DNA of 64,000 nucleotides from Haloarchaeobius amylolyticus (GCF_026616195.1 NZ_JANHDH010000003.1:434001-498000), one strand, 5' to 3'; positions 42,950-53,356 are shown, counted from the stretch's first letter. Notes: generated by a model from the sequence alone, not told the origin. Program-made: numbers and translations.

Positions 42950-43897
42950 TCACCAGGAATCTGTCGCCTGGCGCGACGGGGTGTCGCGGTTCGTCGGTGC
43001 CACTGCGGCGCGAAGGCCGAACACGGCCCTGAACAGTACCACCGCAGCGACGAACCGGCCCACCCACCGCAGCTGGCCGACGGTGTTGGCCAGCACCACC
43101 TCGTACTTCCCGGGGTCGACCACGAGCAGCGAAGCGCCGAGTGACCCCACGACCACGGTGAGCGCTCCAGCGGCGACGACGACGGTCGGAACCGAGAACT
43201 CGCGTCGGAACACCACGCCGAGTGCAACGAGGAGGGCCCCGGTGGGCCCGGCGACCAGGGCGAACGACGCCCACCCGACCTTCCAGAGGTCACCGCCCAG
43301 GACCGACAGCGACGGCCAGCCGAAGACGCCGAGGAGCAACTGGACCACGGCCACCGCGACCGCCACGTACGCGATGTCACCGAGTGGCCCAGCATCGAAC
43401 GGAAGGTAGCCCTCCTTCGCGGGCTCGGTGGTACTCGAGACGCCGACCCGTTCCCACAGCCCGCCGTCGCGGTCGCTGGCGAGGTCCGGCCGTCCCGCCA
43501 GACACCGTGTCAGGACGACGAAGACCCCCAGTGCCGTGACCACCGTCGGGCCGTATATCCACGCCAGCGTGGCCAGGCCAACGGTCGGGGCCGATTGCAG
43601 TGTGATGGTGATGACAGCAGCCAGCACGACGAGACTTGCCCCGACCAGGAACAGGCGGTTCGCCGGACTGGACACAGCCCCGGAGGAGGGAGGTCGGCTG
43701 AGGAGCCCACCGACGAGACAGAAGAGTGCGAGTGTCAGGACCGTGTTCGTCCCGAAGCCGGTGAAGACCATATCCGGGGACAGACCGAGGCCGAGCACGA
43801 GACTCTGGGTGACACGGGCGCCGAGCGAGCCGACGAACAGCACCAGACCAGCGAGCGCGACGCTGGGGAGGACCGGTCGATGGGCGGACGTGTTCAT
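42950..43897 (-). CDS. Polytopic membrane protein, unknown
   Basis: A 315-residue protein with eight to nine hydrophobic segments throughout and one hydrophilic loop (about 148-168, SDRDGGLWERVGVSSTTEPAKEG). No transporter signature is recognised. It sits 58 nt downstream of hutI in the same direction, exactly where hutH might be expected, but shows no similarity to histidine ammonia-lyase. Confidence 0.6.
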   Translation of the reverse strand: MNTSAHRPVLPSVALAGLVLFVGSLGARVTQSLVLGLGLSPDMVFTGFGTNTVLTLALFCLVGGLLSRPPSSGAVSSPANRLFLVGASLVVLAAVITITLQSAPTVGLATLAWIYGPTVVTALGVFVVLTRCLAGRPDLASDRDGGLWERVGVSSTTEPAKEGYLPFDAGPLGDIAYVAVAVAVVQLLLGVFGWPSLSVLGGDLWKVGWASFALVAGPTGALLVALGVVFRREFSVPTVVVAAGALTVVVGSLGASLLVVDPGKYEVVLANTVGQLRWVGRFVAAVVLFRAVFGLRAAVAPTNRDTPSRQATDSW

Positions 43898-43954
43898 AAT
43901 CTGCCAGTCCCACAGAGGAATGAAAGTTGTTCCGGTGCCAGTGCCGGAGGCGGG

Positions 43955-45181
43955 TCAGCCGTGGACGCGCTCGCCGGCCTTGAACACCGTCTCCACCACG
44001 TTCGTCCCGTACTGGTAGGGGACGTGGCGGGAGTACGGGGCGTCGAGAATCGTGATGTCGGCGGGTGCCCCCTCGCGCAGGGTCCCGTGCCTGGCGGGCA
44101 GGTCGAGGGCGGCCGCCGCGTTCGTCGTGCTCGCCCGGAGCGCCTCGGCCGGCGTCATGCCCATGCCGACGCAGGCCAGCGACTGGGCGAAGCCCATGCT
44201 GTGGCTGTGACAGTTCGGGTTGAAGTCGGTCGCGATGGCGACCGGGGCGCCACGCTCCAGCATCAGCTGGGCGTCGGCGTACTCCTCGCCGAGGCCGAAG
44301 GCGGTGCCCGGCAGCAGGACGGGGACGACCCCGGCCTCGACCAGCGCGTCCACGTCGTCCTCGGTCGAGTAGAGCAGGTGGTCGGCGCTGGTCGCGCCGA
44401 TCTGGGCGGCGAGTTCGGTCCCGCCGATGTGGGCCAGCTCCTCGGCGTGGACCTTCGGCGTGAGACCGTGGTCGCGCCCGACCTTGAGGATACGCCGGGA
44501 CTGTTCGACCGAGAAGACGCCCTCCTCGCAGAACACGTCACAGAACGTCGCGATGCCCTGGTCGGCGACCGCGGGAATCTGCTCCTCGCAGACCTCCTCG
44601 ACGTACTCACGGGTGTCCATCCCCTGCGGGACGGCGTGGGCGCCCATGAACGTCGGAATCACGTCGACGGGGTGCTGCTCGTCGGCACGGCCGATGACCC
44701 GCAGCATCCGGAGTTCGGTCTCGGTGTCGAGGCCGTAGCCGGACTTCACCTCGACGGTGGTGGTGCCGTGCTCGAGCATCACGTCGAGGTGGGACATGAG
44801 GTTCGCGAGCAGGGTATCCTCGTCGGCCTGCCGGACCGCCTCGACGGTCCGGAGGATACCACCGCCCTCGGCGAGTATCTCCTGGTAGGTCTGCCCGCGG
44901 AGCTTGGCCTCGAACTCGTCGGAACGGTCCCCGGCGAACAGGGCGTGGGTGTGCGGGTCGACGAAGCCCGGGACCACGGCCTGTCCGGCCGCGTCGTAGC
45001 TCTCGTCCGCACTCGACGGCGGGTGCTCGCTGGTCACCGCGTCGGTGTCGCCGACGGCGACGACCTCGCCATCCGCGACCGCGACGGCCGCGTTGTGGAC
45101 GAACTCCATCGGTTCGTCGGTGCCGGGCCCGACCGCCAGTTCCTCGATGTCGTAGACGACGAGGTCGGTCACGCCGACCAC
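43955..45181 (-). CDS. hutI: Imidazolonepropionase
   Basis: A 408-residue amidohydrolase that opens the imidazolone ring in the third step of histidine degradation, giving N-formimino-glutamate. Metal ligands appear in [21 protein letters not shown] (HxH), [15 protein letters not shown], and [13 protein letters not shown] (Asp). It overlaps hutG by 13 nt. It is the last recognisable hut gene in the transcript. Confidence 0.93.
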   Translation of the reverse strand: MVGVTDLVVYDIEELAVGPGTDEPMEFVHNAAVAVADGEVVAVGDTDAVTSEHPPSSADESYDAAGQAVVPGFVDPHTHALFAGDRSDEFEAKLRGQTYQEILAEGGGILRTVEAVRQADEDTLLANLMSHLDVMLEHGTTTVEVKSGYGLDTETELRMLRVIGRADEQHPVDVIPTFMGAHAVPQGMDTREYVEEVCEEQIPAVADQGIATFCDVFCEEGVFSVEQSRRILKVGRDHGLTPKVHAEELAHIGGTELAAQIGATSADHLLYSTEDDVDALVEAGVVPVLLPGTAFGLGEEYADAQLMLERGAPVAIATDFNPNCHSHSMGFAQSLACVGMGMTPAEALRASTTNAAAALDLPARHGTLREGAPADITILDAPYSRHVPYQYGTNVVETVFKAGERVHG

Positions 45182-46089
45182 CCCGCGAGGAAGTGGGCGA
45201 CGGCCCTGGCGGCCGCGTCGACCGTCACCCCGTTGCGGTCCAGCGGCGGCGCGGTCTCGACCACCTCGAAGCCAGCCACCCGGTCGTCGCTCGCGGCCAG
45301 CCGGAGCATGCGGTAGAGTTCGCGCGTTGTGATGCCGCCGGGGGTCGGCGCGCTCGCGCCGGGCGCGAGGGCCGCATCCAGCACGTCCACGTCGACCGAG
45401 ACGTACAGGTGGTCCACGTCACCCAGCGAGTTCAGTGCCCTGTCGACGCAATCGACCGGGTCGTCGCCGACCTCCTCGGCGACGCGGACCTCGGCCTCTT
45501 TCTCGCGGACGAAGTCGTCGTAGGCACTGGAGGTCTCGAAGTGACGGGCGCCGACGCAGGCGTAGGATTCGAGCCCCTTCTCGAACAGCTGGCGGTACGG
45601 GGTGCCACTCGTCGGGCCGTCCTCGGGCACCTCGCGGCAGTCCAGATGGGCGTCGAAGTTCAGGACGCCCACGGACCCCGAGTCGAGGAGCGGGCTGGCG
45701 TTCGGGACCGTCAGGGAGTTGTCGCCGCCGAGGAACACCGGGAGCGCGTCGGTCTCGTGGACCGCCGCGGTCGTGTCGGCGAGGATGTCCTGCACCATCG
45801 CCACGCCCCCGCTCGGGATGGCCACGTCGCCCAGGTCGCCGACGCTTCCGACCGGGCCGGCGTCGAAGTGGTGCGTCTTCACGCCCGCGAGGGACTCGCG
45901 GATGGCCCTTGGACCGTCGGCTGCGCCCTTGCGGCCGATGACCGCGCCGTCGTAGGGTTCGCCGACGAGGACCGCGTCGTACTCGCTCGCGGTGTCGAGC
46001 GTGGCCGGTTCGACCACGTGCCCGAACTGCTCGTCGTTCGGGTCGCTGGACGTGCCCTGCCACGTCGGTGGGTCTGTGAAGGTCGTCAT
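45169..46089 (-). CDS. hutG: Formimidoylglutamase
   Basis: A 306-residue arginase/ureohydrolase-family enzyme that hydrolyses N-formimino-glutamate to glutamate and formamide. Binuclear manganese motifs are visible: [32 protein letters not shown]. The gene lies in the hut transcript between hutU (4-nt overlap) and hutI, which makes formimidoylglutamase more likely than agmatinase. Confidence 0.92.
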   Translation of the reverse strand: MTTFTDPPTWQGTSSDPNDEQFGHVVEPATLDTASEYDAVLVGEPYDGAVIGRKGAADGPRAIRESLAGVKTHHFDAGPVGSVGDLGDVAIPSGGVAMVQDILADTTAAVHETDALPVFLGGDNSLTVPNASPLLDSGSVGVLNFDAHLDCREVPEDGPTSGTPYRQLFEKGLESYACVGARHFETSSAYDDFVREKEAEVRVAEEVGDDPVDCVDRALNSLGDVDHLYVSVDVDVLDAALAPGASAPTPGGITTRELYRMLRLAASDDRVAGFEVVETAPPLDRNGVTVDAAARAVAHFLAGWSA

Positions 46090-47828
46090 TCGTCCTCTCG
46101 CATCGGCACCCGGACGTTCGAAACTGTCGCTTCGTCCAGCGCCTCCTCGTAGCCGGCGTCGGCGTGGCGGATGACGCCCATGCCGGGGTCGGTGGTGTAG
46201 ACGCGCTTCGCCTTCTCGGCGGCGAGGTCCGACCCGTCGAGGACGACGTGGTTGTTCGTGTGCAGCGAGTTCCCGATGCCGACCCCGCCGCCGTCGTGGA
46301 CCGACACGATGTCCGCGCCGGAGGCGGTGTTGAGCAGGGCGTTCAGGATGGGCCAGTCCGCGACCGCGTCGGAGCCGTCCTGCATGGCCTCCGTCTCGCG
46401 GTTCGGGGAGGCCACGGAGCCGGCGTCGAGGTGGTCGCGGGTGACCACGACCGGGGCCGAGATCTCGCCCTCGGCGACGAGTTCGTTGATTTTGAGGGCG
46501 AACTTCGCGCGCTCGGTCAGGCCGTCGTCGTCCGTCGAGTAGCCCAGCCAGCAGACCCGGCTCGGCAGCCCCTGGAAGTGGACCTGCTCCTGTGCGAGGT
46601 CGATCCAGCGGTGGAGGTGCTCCTTCTCGGGGAACAGTTCCTTGACTGCCTCGTCGGTCCGGTGGATGTCGGCGGGGTCACCAGAGAGCGCGGCCCAGCG
46701 GAACGGGCCCTTGCCCCGGCAGAACAGCGGCCGGATGTAGGCCGGGACGAAACCGGGGAAGTCGAAGGCATCCTCGCGGCCCTTGTACTCCTTGACCTGC
46801 CCGCGGATGTTGTTGCCGTACTCGAAGGCGATGGCGCCCGCGTCCTGCATCGCGAGGATGCCGTCGACGTGGCGCTCCATCGTGTCGATGCTCTCCGCGA
46901 CGTACCTCTCGGGGTCGCGCTCGCGGAGTTCGTCGGCCTCCGCGACGGTGTAGCCCGACGGGTAGTACCCCTCCAGTTCGTCGTGGGCGGAGGTCTGGTC
47001 GGTGACCACGTCCGGGACGAACCCGCGCTCCTCCATGCCCTCGAACATGTCGGCCGCGTTCATGTGTAGGCCGATGGAGTACGGCTCGCCGTTCGCGGCG
47101 GCTTCCTGGGCCTTCTCGATGGCCTCGTCGAGGTCGTCGGTCTTCTCCATGCAGTAGCCCGTCTCGATGCGGCGGTCGATGCGGTGTTCGTCGACCTCGG
47201 CCGCGATGCAGACCCCGTGGTTCATCGTCACGGCGAGGGGCTGTGCGCCGCCCATGCCGCCGAGGCCGCCCGTGACGGTGATCTTCCCCCGCAGGCCGTC
47301 GTTGTCGGGGTAGTGCTGGCGGGCCAGTTCGGCCAGCGTCTCGTAGGTCCCCTGGATGATGCCCTGCGTGCCGATGTAGGCCCACGACCCGGCCGTCATC
47401 TGGCCGTACATGATGAGCCCCTTCGACTCGAGTTCGTGGAAGTGCTCCCAGTCGTCCCACTTCCCGACGAGGTTCGAGTTCGCGATGAGGACCCGCGGGG
47501 CGCGCTCGTGGGTCTGGAAGACGCCGACGGGCTTGCCGGACTGGACGAGCAACGTCTCGTCGTCCTCCAGGTTCCGGAGCTCGTCGAGGATGGCATCGTA
47601 GGCGTCCCAGCTCCGGGCCGCGCGGCCGGTGCCGCCGTAGACGACGAGGTCCTCGGGCTTCTCACCGACCTCGGGGTCGAGGTTGTTGTTCAGCATGCGC
47701 AGGGCGGCCTCCTGTCGCCACCCCTTGCACTCGATGTCCGTGCCTGTCGGTGCCCCCTGGTACTCCCGCCACTGCTCGGAGGGTTCGCCGACATCGTGTC
47801 GCTCCTCGGACTCGGGTTGTTGCGCCAT
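46086..47828 (-). CDS. hutU: Urocanate hydratase
   Basis: A 580-residue NAD-dependent enzyme adding water to urocanate, the second step of histidine degradation. Strong marks are [18 protein letters not shown] (NAD binding), [10 protein letters not shown], and [16 protein letters not shown]. The start at ATG 47828 ([12 protein letters not shown]...) is chosen because the upstream frame crosses the divergent regulator gene. It is the first gene of the hut transcript. Confidence 0.95.
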   Translation of the reverse strand: MAQQPESEERHDVGEPSEQWREYQGAPTGTDIECKGWRQEAALRMLNNNLDPEVGEKPEDLVVYGGTGRAARSWDAYDAILDELRNLEDDETLLVQSGKPVGVFQTHERAPRVLIANSNLVGKWDDWEHFHELESKGLIMYGQMTAGSWAYIGTQGIIQGTYETLAELARQHYPDNDGLRGKITVTGGLGGMGGAQPLAVTMNHGVCIAAEVDEHRIDRRIETGYCMEKTDDLDEAIEKAQEAAANGEPYSIGLHMNAADMFEGMEERGFVPDVVTDQTSAHDELEGYYPSGYTVAEADELRERDPERYVAESIDTMERHVDGILAMQDAGAIAFEYGNNIRGQVKEYKGREDAFDFPGFVPAYIRPLFCRGKGPFRWAALSGDPADIHRTDEAVKELFPEKEHLHRWIDLAQEQVHFQGLPSRVCWLGYSTDDDGLTERAKFALKINELVAEGEISAPVVVTRDHLDAGSVASPNRETEAMQDGSDAVADWPILNALLNTASGADIVSVHDGGGVGIGNSLHTNNHVVLDGSDLAAEKAKRVYTTDPGMGVIRHADAGYEEALDEATVSNVRVPMREDE

Positions 47829-47880
47829 ACCATAACGATGGACCGCCAGTTGGATAGAATACCCCCTCCGTTCGGTCATA

Positions 47881-47890
47881 CTTTTATATA
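47881..47890. promoter_or_regulatory. Shared TATA region of divergent hut promoters
   Basis: CTTTTATATA (47881-47890) lies 21-30 nt before the ATG of the plus-strand regulator, giving a leaderless message. On the other strand the same bases read as TATATAAAAG and sit about 55 nt before hutU, which would give a leader of about 30 nt. Transcription in the two directions may therefore compete for one TATA element. Confidence 0.5.
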
Positions 47891-47910
47891 GTCCGTGCGA
47901 TAGGGTGGCC

Positions 47911-48555
47911 ATGTACGAGGCCGTGTTCCGCATCGTGGGTGGCGGGGCGTACGAGGTCGCGACCGATGGGACCGACACCTCCATCGAGGTGTGGTGTAAC
48001 GACCACTGCGACCTGTTGCACGTCAGTGGTTCGGGCGGCGACCGCGTGCTCGACGAGGTGGAACAGACGGTCGGTATCAGGGAGCGCCTCTCACAGGGGA
48101 ACGAACAGGTTCTCATCACCGCCGACTGCCTGACCGCCCACATGGAGAACAACGTCGAGACCTACCTCGCCAGCCACGGTTGTCTCCTCGTGCCGCCGCT
48201 GAAGTACGTCGATGGCGCGAAACACGTCCGGGCACTCGCCCTGGATGCGGACTCGCTGTCGGCCGTGTATCACGACCTCACCGAGGAGTGCACCGTGTCG
48301 GTGGAGTCGAAGCGTGAGATACGGTCGGTGACGCCCGACGCGCCACTGCTCACGGTCGACGCCGTGTTACCGGAGCTGTCCTCACGCCAGCGCGAGGCCT
48401 TCCTGACCGCCCACGAACGCGGCTACTACGAACTTCCGCGGGAGACGACGACCGAGGAGATCGCCGCGGTCATCGGTGTCAAGCGCCGGACCGTCGAGGA
48501 CCACCTGCGCCGTGCCGAGAAGAAGATCGCCGATTCGCTGGTCGAGTACCTGTAG
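47911..48555 (+). CDS. Bat-type HTH regulator, probable hut regulator
   Basis: A 214-residue protein whose C-terminal part (about 155-214) is the bacterio-opsin-activator [54 protein letters not shown]. The N-terminal region is a Bat-associated sensor-like domain with Cys/His residues ([11 protein letters not shown]). ATG 47911 is 25 nt downstream of the TATA box. Divergent position beside hutU suggests control of histidine degradation; this is inference. Confidence 0.82.
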   Translation: MYEAVFRIVGGGAYEVATDGTDTSIEVWCNDHCDLLHVSGSGGDRVLDEVEQTVGIRERLSQGNEQVLITADCLTAHMENNVETYLASHGCLLVPPLKYVDGAKHVRALALDADSLSAVYHDLTEECTVSVESKREIRSVTPDAPLLTVDAVLPELSSRQREAFLTAHERGYYELPRETTTEEIAAVIGVKRRTVEDHLRRAEKKIADSLVEYL

Positions 48556-48560
48556 CAGGA

Positions 48561-49982
48561 CTACAGCAGCCCCAGCGCGGCGACCAGATGGGTGATGCCC
48601 GCGATGAGCGGGAGCAGGATGACCGTCCGGAGGACGAACAGCGCCAGCAGGTCCCGGAAGCGGATGGGCACGTCGCTGAACATGTCCATGATCATCGGGC
48701 CGACGCTGGAGAAGAAGATGAGCTGGGAGACCGCGAGGACGGCGACGAAGAACTTCGCCTTCACCGCCACGCCCGTCACCAGCAGGACCGGGACGTACAT
48801 CTCGGTGATGCCGACGATGGTCGCGGGCGCGACTGTCTCGGCGTTCGGGATGCCGAGTGCGGCGACGACCGGCGTGAGGGGCTTCCCGAGGATGTCGAAG
48901 ACTGGCGTGTTCGCGGACAGGAGCGTCGCGGCCAGCCCGACCGCGAGGATGGTCCCCAGGATGAGACTCGTCAGCTGCAGGCCATCGACGAACCCGCGCT
49001 TTGCAGCCTGCACGAACGACTCGCCCTCCTCGGCCTTGCCGACGGCCTCGCTGATGGCGAGCTTGACGTAGTCACCGGGCGACCCAGAGAACGCGAGTTC
49101 CGGGTCCGGCTCCGCGATGTACTCCGGGTCCGTGGTCGAGATGGGGGGAATCCGCACGAGGATTATCGCGGTGACGGTGACACAGAAGAAGTACGCCGCG
49201 AAGATGAGGGGGAACAGGGGGAGCATGTCCAGCGTCGCCGCGACCACACCGACGAAGCCGACGGACACCGTCGAGAAGCAGGTCGCGATGGTGAACACGT
49301 CGCGCTTGTGGTAGCCGCCCTGCTCGAAGACGTTCCGGGTGACGTAGAGGCCGACGCTGTAGGAGCCGACCCACGAGGCGAGGCTGTCCAGCGCGGCGCG
49401 CCCGGGCACCTTGAACAACGGCTTCATCACGGGACGCGCGAGGGTGCCGACGAACTCCAGCCCGCCCAGTTCGACGAAGATGGTGATGAAGATTGCGCCG
49501 ATAGGGATGATGATACCGACGCTGTACACCAGCGTCCCCCACATGAGCCCACCGGTCCCGGGCGTGTGCAGCCAGCCGGGACCGAGCTTGAAGAACATGA
49601 CCGGGGCGAGGACGAGACCGGACACGCGGAGCAACCAGAACACGCCCGAGGTCTCGAAGGACGAGAGGTCGAAGTCGCGGAACTCGCCGTCACCCACCAT
49701 CGCGAGCGTGGTCAGCACGCCCCCGGCGACGATGATGGCCAGCGAGTAGACGCCGACCGCGTCCGGGAAGGTCTCCGTGATGGTGCTGACCGCGATGTCG
49801 AAGGGGACGGTTATCTCGCCCTGGTACGGCACCGGCAGGAGGAAGAACACCCCGCCGATGAGGAACGCCACGACGAACTTCGCGACCGGCCGCATCGCGA
49901 ACTCCTGTAGGTTCACGTCCTCGATGTTCCGTGCGGACGGTTCCGTGTCGACCGTGTACGTGCCACCTGTTTCGGTAGACAT
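48561..49982 (-). CDS. YjiH-type transporter (nucleoside-recognition fold)
   Basis: A 473-residue membrane protein from ATG 49982 (MSTETGGTYTVD...), with about eleven helices and two Gate/nucleoside-recognition-type domains: the first has VGSYSVGLYVTRNVFEQGGYHKRDVFTIATCFSTVSVGF, the second ITEMYVPVLLVTGVAVKAKFFVAVLAVSQLIFFSSVGPMIMDMF. It resembles the YjiH family. Located next to the hut genes (convergent with the hut regulator), it is a candidate histidine or urocanate uptake protein; substrate not proven. Confidence 0.75.
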   Translation of the reverse strand: MSTETGGTYTVDTEPSARNIEDVNLQEFAMRPVAKFVVAFLIGGVFFLLPVPYQGEITVPFDIAVSTITETFPDAVGVYSLAIIVAGGVLTTLAMVGDGEFRDFDLSSFETSGVFWLLRVSGLVLAPVMFFKLGPGWLHTPGTGGLMWGTLVYSVGIIIPIGAIFITIFVELGGLEFVGTLARPVMKPLFKVPGRAALDSLASWVGSYSVGLYVTRNVFEQGGYHKRDVFTIATCFSTVSVGFVGVVAATLDMLPLFPLIFAAYFFCVTVTAIILVRIPPISTTDPEYIAEPDPELAFSGSPGDYVKLAISEAVGKAEEGESFVQAAKRGFVDGLQLTSLILGTILAVGLAATLLSANTPVFDILGKPLTPVVAALGIPNAETVAPATIVGITEMYVPVLLVTGVAVKAKFFVAVLAVSQLIFFSSVGPMIMDMFSDVPIRFRDLLALFVLRTVILLPLIAGITHLVAALGLL

Positions 49983-50145
49983 TGACACACTATTTCCGAT
50001 TGTGCAGGATAGTCCTGCGACCACCATCTGGTGTGGGTTTTATATATGGCTGCGGTCGACACCACCGATTTCTGAATCAGAACTCGTCGTGGCCTGCATC
50101 GGCGAAACCGAGAACCAGAACGAACCGACGTTTCGAAAGTTAGTG

Positions 50146-50355
50146 CTACGACGCCCGCGGCTGCACGACGACCCGGACGACCGTGTCGTCACGGACGACG
50201 TAGAACTTGTTCGCCTGGAAGCCAGCACCGTGGACCTGTCCCTTCGTCGAGCTCACGACCGCGCTCGACCCGTCTGCGAGGGCCTGGTCGACCGCGGCAT
50301 CGACCGGACTCCCGTCGGGCACCTCGGACGAGTCGTAGACCTGTTCGTCGCTCAT
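50146..50355 (-). CDS. Small hypothetical protein
   Basis: A 69-residue acidic protein with a compact beta-rich C-terminal half (GAGFQANKFYVVRDDTVVRVVVQP). It overlaps the preceding 50352-50543 gene by ATGA, so the two are one transcript. No family is named; similar short proteins occur in haloarchaea. Confidence 0.55.
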   Translation of the reverse strand: MSDEQVYDSSEVPDGSPVDAAVDQALADGSSAVVSSTKGQVHGAGFQANKFYVVRDDTVVRVVVQPRAS

Positions 50356-50543
50356 CGGGGAGTCAACGACGGTCGCCCGGAGTTCGACCGGGGCGAGTCA
50401 CTGGCACCCAGCAACACGCCGAGGAGGACGACGATTCCAGCGAGAGCGACGAGGCCGACCAGTACCTTGCTGGCCGTGCTGAGGCCGCCACTCTCGGGAT
50501 TGACGGGGAGGGACCAGCGGGGCATGTGCGGGGTTTCCAGCAT
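50352..50543 (-). CDS. Small single-span membrane protein
   Basis: A 63-residue protein from ATG 50543 (MLETPHMPRWSLPVNPESGG...) with a membrane segment VLVGLVALAGIVVLLGVLL near the centre and a hydrophilic tail. A second ATG at 50525 (MPRWSLP) is equally possible. Translationally coupled to the 69-residue protein downstream. Function unknown. Confidence 0.55.
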   Translation of the reverse strand: MLETPHMPRWSLPVNPESGGLSTASKVLVGLVALAGIVVLLGVLLGASDSPRSNSGRPSLTPR

Positions 50544-50651
50544 CCGGGTGAAGTGTCTTGGGGTGGAGGGGAAGAGATCCCCGATGACAGGGTAACTCGG
50601 CAATCGCGTTCTCCGCGGTGATAGGTTCGTGTCGGCTTCCCGTCCTGGTCC

Positions 50652-51698
50652 TTACCCACCCAGCACCGCCTGTATCACGAACAGCGAGGCGACGCTGACG
50701 AGCACCAGTGTGGTGAGCACCAGCGCGACGGGTCGGACCCCCGTCTCTCGGAGGTCCCCCACGTCGACGCTCAGGCCCAGACCGGCGAACGCGAACAGGA
50801 ACAGCCAGCGGTAGGCGTGGGTCAGCTGGGTCGTATCGGCGGACGAGACGAGCGCGGTCGAGGTGAGCACCATGACGGCGAAGAAGCCGATGACGAACTT
50901 CGGGAAAGACGACCAGAGCGTGGCTGCGGAGACAGCCGACTCGCCGGCTTCACCCCGACCTGCGTACCGGATCGAGTAGGCGGCGACGAGGCCGCCGAGC
51001 AGCAAGTTCCGTGTGAGTTTCGTGACGGTGGCCCACTGCCCGGCGGTCTCCGAGACGGCGAAGCCGGCGGCCGTGACGGGTCCCGTGCTGAACATCGTCA
51101 GCCCTGCCCAGACGCCGAAGACGCGGTCCGCGAGACCGAGCCACTCGCCGACCGCCGGGTAGACGAACAGGGTGACGACGTCGAACAGGAGGATGGTACC
51201 GGCTGCGTAGGCGATCTGCTCTTCGTTCGCGCGGATGCTGCCAGCGACGCCGACGACCGCCGAGACGCCACAGATTCCTGCACCGGCGGCCAGTAGCGAG
51301 CCGAGTTTCTGGGGGACATCGAAGACGGACACCGCGAGGAGTTCGACGAGCAGGATGGTCCCGAGGACCCCGAATGCGACCACGAGGGCCAGTTCCGCCC
51401 CAGCCTCGAGTAGCGTCTCGAGGGAGATGCGTGCACCCATCAGGACGATACCTGCCTCGAGCCAGAGCTTGTGCGTCTCGGTACCGGGTGAGAGCCGGTC
51501 GGGGACACCGACGAGGTTCCCGAGCAGTATTCCGATCGCGACCGCCGCGATGAGGGCGTTGACGTACGGGACGACCTGACTCAGAAGCCGGGCGACGAGG
51601 CCGATACAGATGAGTGCAGCGACACCGGGGAGGTACGACCACAGGCTCGCCACGAGAGTGGGAGAATCGGCCGGGCCAGCCTCACTGCGTTCTGTCAC
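50652..51698 (-). CDS. YeiH-family putative anion exporter
   Basis: A 348-residue transporter with ten helices of the YeiH/UPF0324 family, often called putative sulfate exporters. Family-like segments: NALIAAVAIGILLGNLVGVP, KLWLEAGIVLMGARISL, LLAAGAGICGVSAVVGVAGSI and LFAFAGLGLSVDVGDLRE. The gene is preceded, with 6 nt between, by a 45-residue membrane protein that is probably its partner. Confidence 0.85.
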   Translation of the reverse strand: MTERSEAGPADSPTLVASLWSYLPGVAALICIGLVARLLSQVVPYVNALIAAVAIGILLGNLVGVPDRLSPGTETHKLWLEAGIVLMGARISLETLLEAGAELALVVAFGVLGTILLVELLAVSVFDVPQKLGSLLAAGAGICGVSAVVGVAGSIRANEEQIAYAAGTILLFDVVTLFVYPAVGEWLGLADRVFGVWAGLTMFSTGPVTAAGFAVSETAGQWATVTKLTRNLLLGGLVAAYSIRYAGRGEAGESAVSAATLWSSFPKFVIGFFAVMVLTSTALVSSADTTQLTHAYRWLFLFAFAGLGLSVDVGDLRETGVRPVALVLTTLVLVSVASLFVIQAVLGG

Positions 51699-51704
51699 CG
51701 CTGG

Positions 51705-51842
51705 TCACCAGGGGACCGTCACCCCGACCTCGACCAGGAGGGTGACGACGATTCCGACGGTGATAGCTTTCCAGCCGCGGTCGATGGCCCTCCAGCGATG
51801 CAAGAGACGCTCTCTCACTGATGTAGAGTCGGTCGGTTGCAT
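51705..51842 (-). CDS. 45-residue membrane peptide upstream of transporter
   Basis: The frame from ATG 51842 encodes MQPTDSTSVRERLLHRWRAI..., a basic amphipathic start followed by one membrane helix ITVGIVVTLLVEVGVTVPW ending the protein. The longer frame upstream has no coding character. It ends 6 nt before the YeiH-family gene, as small accessory peptides of haloarchaeal sulfur-anion transporters often do. Its short length makes it easy to miss. Confidence 0.6.
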   Translation of the reverse strand: MQPTDSTSVRERLLHRWRAIDRGWKAITVGIVVTLLVEVGVTVPW

Positions 51843-52351
51843 GTCGGTAGTTGTGATGGTGGGTGTGGTGAGCCGTCGTGTGGTTGGTGTCACTCCGAGA
51901 TAGCGGATACTTTTTCCGCGGTCGGAGTACAGGAGGCGACGACCCCGCCGGGTCGCCCCCGCCGATGAAACCGTGGTCGTGCTCAACGGCCCTGTGCCTG
52001 TTCGAGCGTCGGTCCCGGTGGGATTAACCTTCTTCGGTCTGGGCGAGGTCCCTGGATGGGAGGAACATCCGTCTTCTAACTCTCCACAGTACCAGCAACA
52101 TTTTCTGTTATTCCGGACGGGAAATTGACTGCGCTCCTGATTGGAGCGCTATCACACGACAGCCACTGTCCTGGCACCTCGCCGACTCTGCACACGGGTT
52201 TCCAACCGACTTCTACGTTTCCCACAGGACCACGACAACAGAACTCACAATCTCGTAGAACGGTGCTTCGGCGGCAGATTCCAGTGAGAGCGACTCGTGC
52301 CCGGTCGAATCGCCGCAAGACGTTTCCTGCTGCTCCTCCGATACCGAGGTG
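51843..52351. other. 509-nt intergenic region with hairpins
   Basis: No gene is supported here. Visible elements: GCGGA-tactttt-TCCGC (about 51904-51920), which also holds a promoter-like A/T tract for the minus-strand transporter operon, and a perfect hairpin GCGCTCC-tgatt-GGAGCGC (52131-52149). The hairpin lacks a following T-run, so it is not a typical terminator. The rest is unstructured sequence leading to the plus-strand gene at 52352. Confidence 0.5.
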
Positions 52352-53356
52352 ATGGCCGCCGACGCGACCGAGACGCCGCCGGACGGTGCCCCCGACGACC
52401 TCCGGGTGCTCGACCGCCGAACAGACGGCCTGCTCGTCCGTGACCTCGCCGGCGGTCCGGACTGGCGCGCGGTTCGCGCCGAGTCGGACCCGTGCGCCGC
52501 CCTGGACTCGCAACTCGGCGGCACCGTACTCGTTCGAGACAGCGAATACCCACCCGAGTTCCAGCGACAGGTCGACCGCCTCCGGCCGGGCTACCGGGTC
52601 CACGGCGGACTCCGCCGGGAACCCGACGGCTGGGGGTTCGATTCGACGGCCGATCTCACCGTCCACGAGGCCGTGACGCTCGACTACGCGACCGAGGCCA
52701 GGTGGGCGTTCGCCCCCGCAGAGGGCCTGTGGCAGGACGCGGTCGAGGCCGCAGGCGGGGAGCGACGCGTCGCCTCAGGCGCAGAGGTGCTGACCGACGA
52801 TTTGGACCGGCCCATCGCCCACTGTCACGTGTTCGCGGACCCGGTGGGTGCCCCCGACCCCCCTCTCCTCGCCGAGATGCGCACCGGGCGGTCCCCACAC
52901 CTCGAACTGTTCACCACGGACCCCGGCGACGACCTCGACGGCGAGGTAGTCGACGTCATCGTGGTCTCGCCAGCGGAGCGCCCCTACGTCGCGGTCCTTT
53001 CGGTCGCAACCGGTGGGGAGTGGCTCTCGCACGACGTGCGCGAGGAGGTCGGCCTGCCGGTAGTCCACGCTGGCACGACCGGTTCCAGAACCGCGGCACA
53101 GCCGGTCCGCTGGCACGACGAGTACCTCCGACACGAGCGCGTCGACGGCGAAGACAGGCTGTACGAGCGCAAGGGTGCGGCGGCCGACGGCCCAGCTGTG
53201 GGCGATACCGACCAGGGTTACATCCAGGTTTCGACCGGTGCGGTCCACGACACGTCGACCATCCACGGCAGCAGCGTCGGGACCGACCGCGTCTACACCA
53301 GCACCGCGGCTGGTGATCCGGTCGAGGTCGCCAGGGTACAACGCACCGGAGACTGA
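52352..53356 (+). CDS. Conserved haloarchaeal protein, unknown function
   Basis: A 334-residue acidic soluble protein. The N-terminal 90 residues contain GLLVRDLAGG and an RLRPGYRVHGGL segment that looks like an OB-fold or nucleic-acid-binding barrel start; the C-terminal 70 residues (YERKGAAADGPAVG...GRVY) contain short repetitive turns. No catalytic motif stands out. An in-frame GTG one codon upstream (52349) is an alternative start. The gene is isolated between a transporter operon and the subtilase gene. Confidence 0.65.
   Translation: MAADATETPPDGAPDDLRVLDRRTDGLLVRDLAGGPDWRAVRAESDPCAALDSQLGGTVLVRDSEYPPEFQRQVDRLRPGYRVHGGLRREPDGWGFDSTADLTVHEAVTLDYATEARWAFAPAEGLWQDAVEAAGGERRVASGAEVLTDDLDRPIAHCHVFADPVGAPDPPLLAEMRTGRSPHLELFTTDPGDDLDGEVVDVIVVSPAERPYVAVLSVATGGEWLSHDVREEVGLPVVHAGTTGSRTAAQPVRWHDEYLRHERVDGEDRLYERKGAAADGPAVGDTDQGYIQVSTGAVHDTSTIHGSSVGTDRVYTSTAAGDPVEVARVQRTGD

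Noticed and set aside
48588-49910. 440-codon plus-strand open frame opposite the YjiH-type gene
   Set aside because: Antisense shadow rich in Asp/Arg/Glu without domains; the minus strand has a well-formed transporter.
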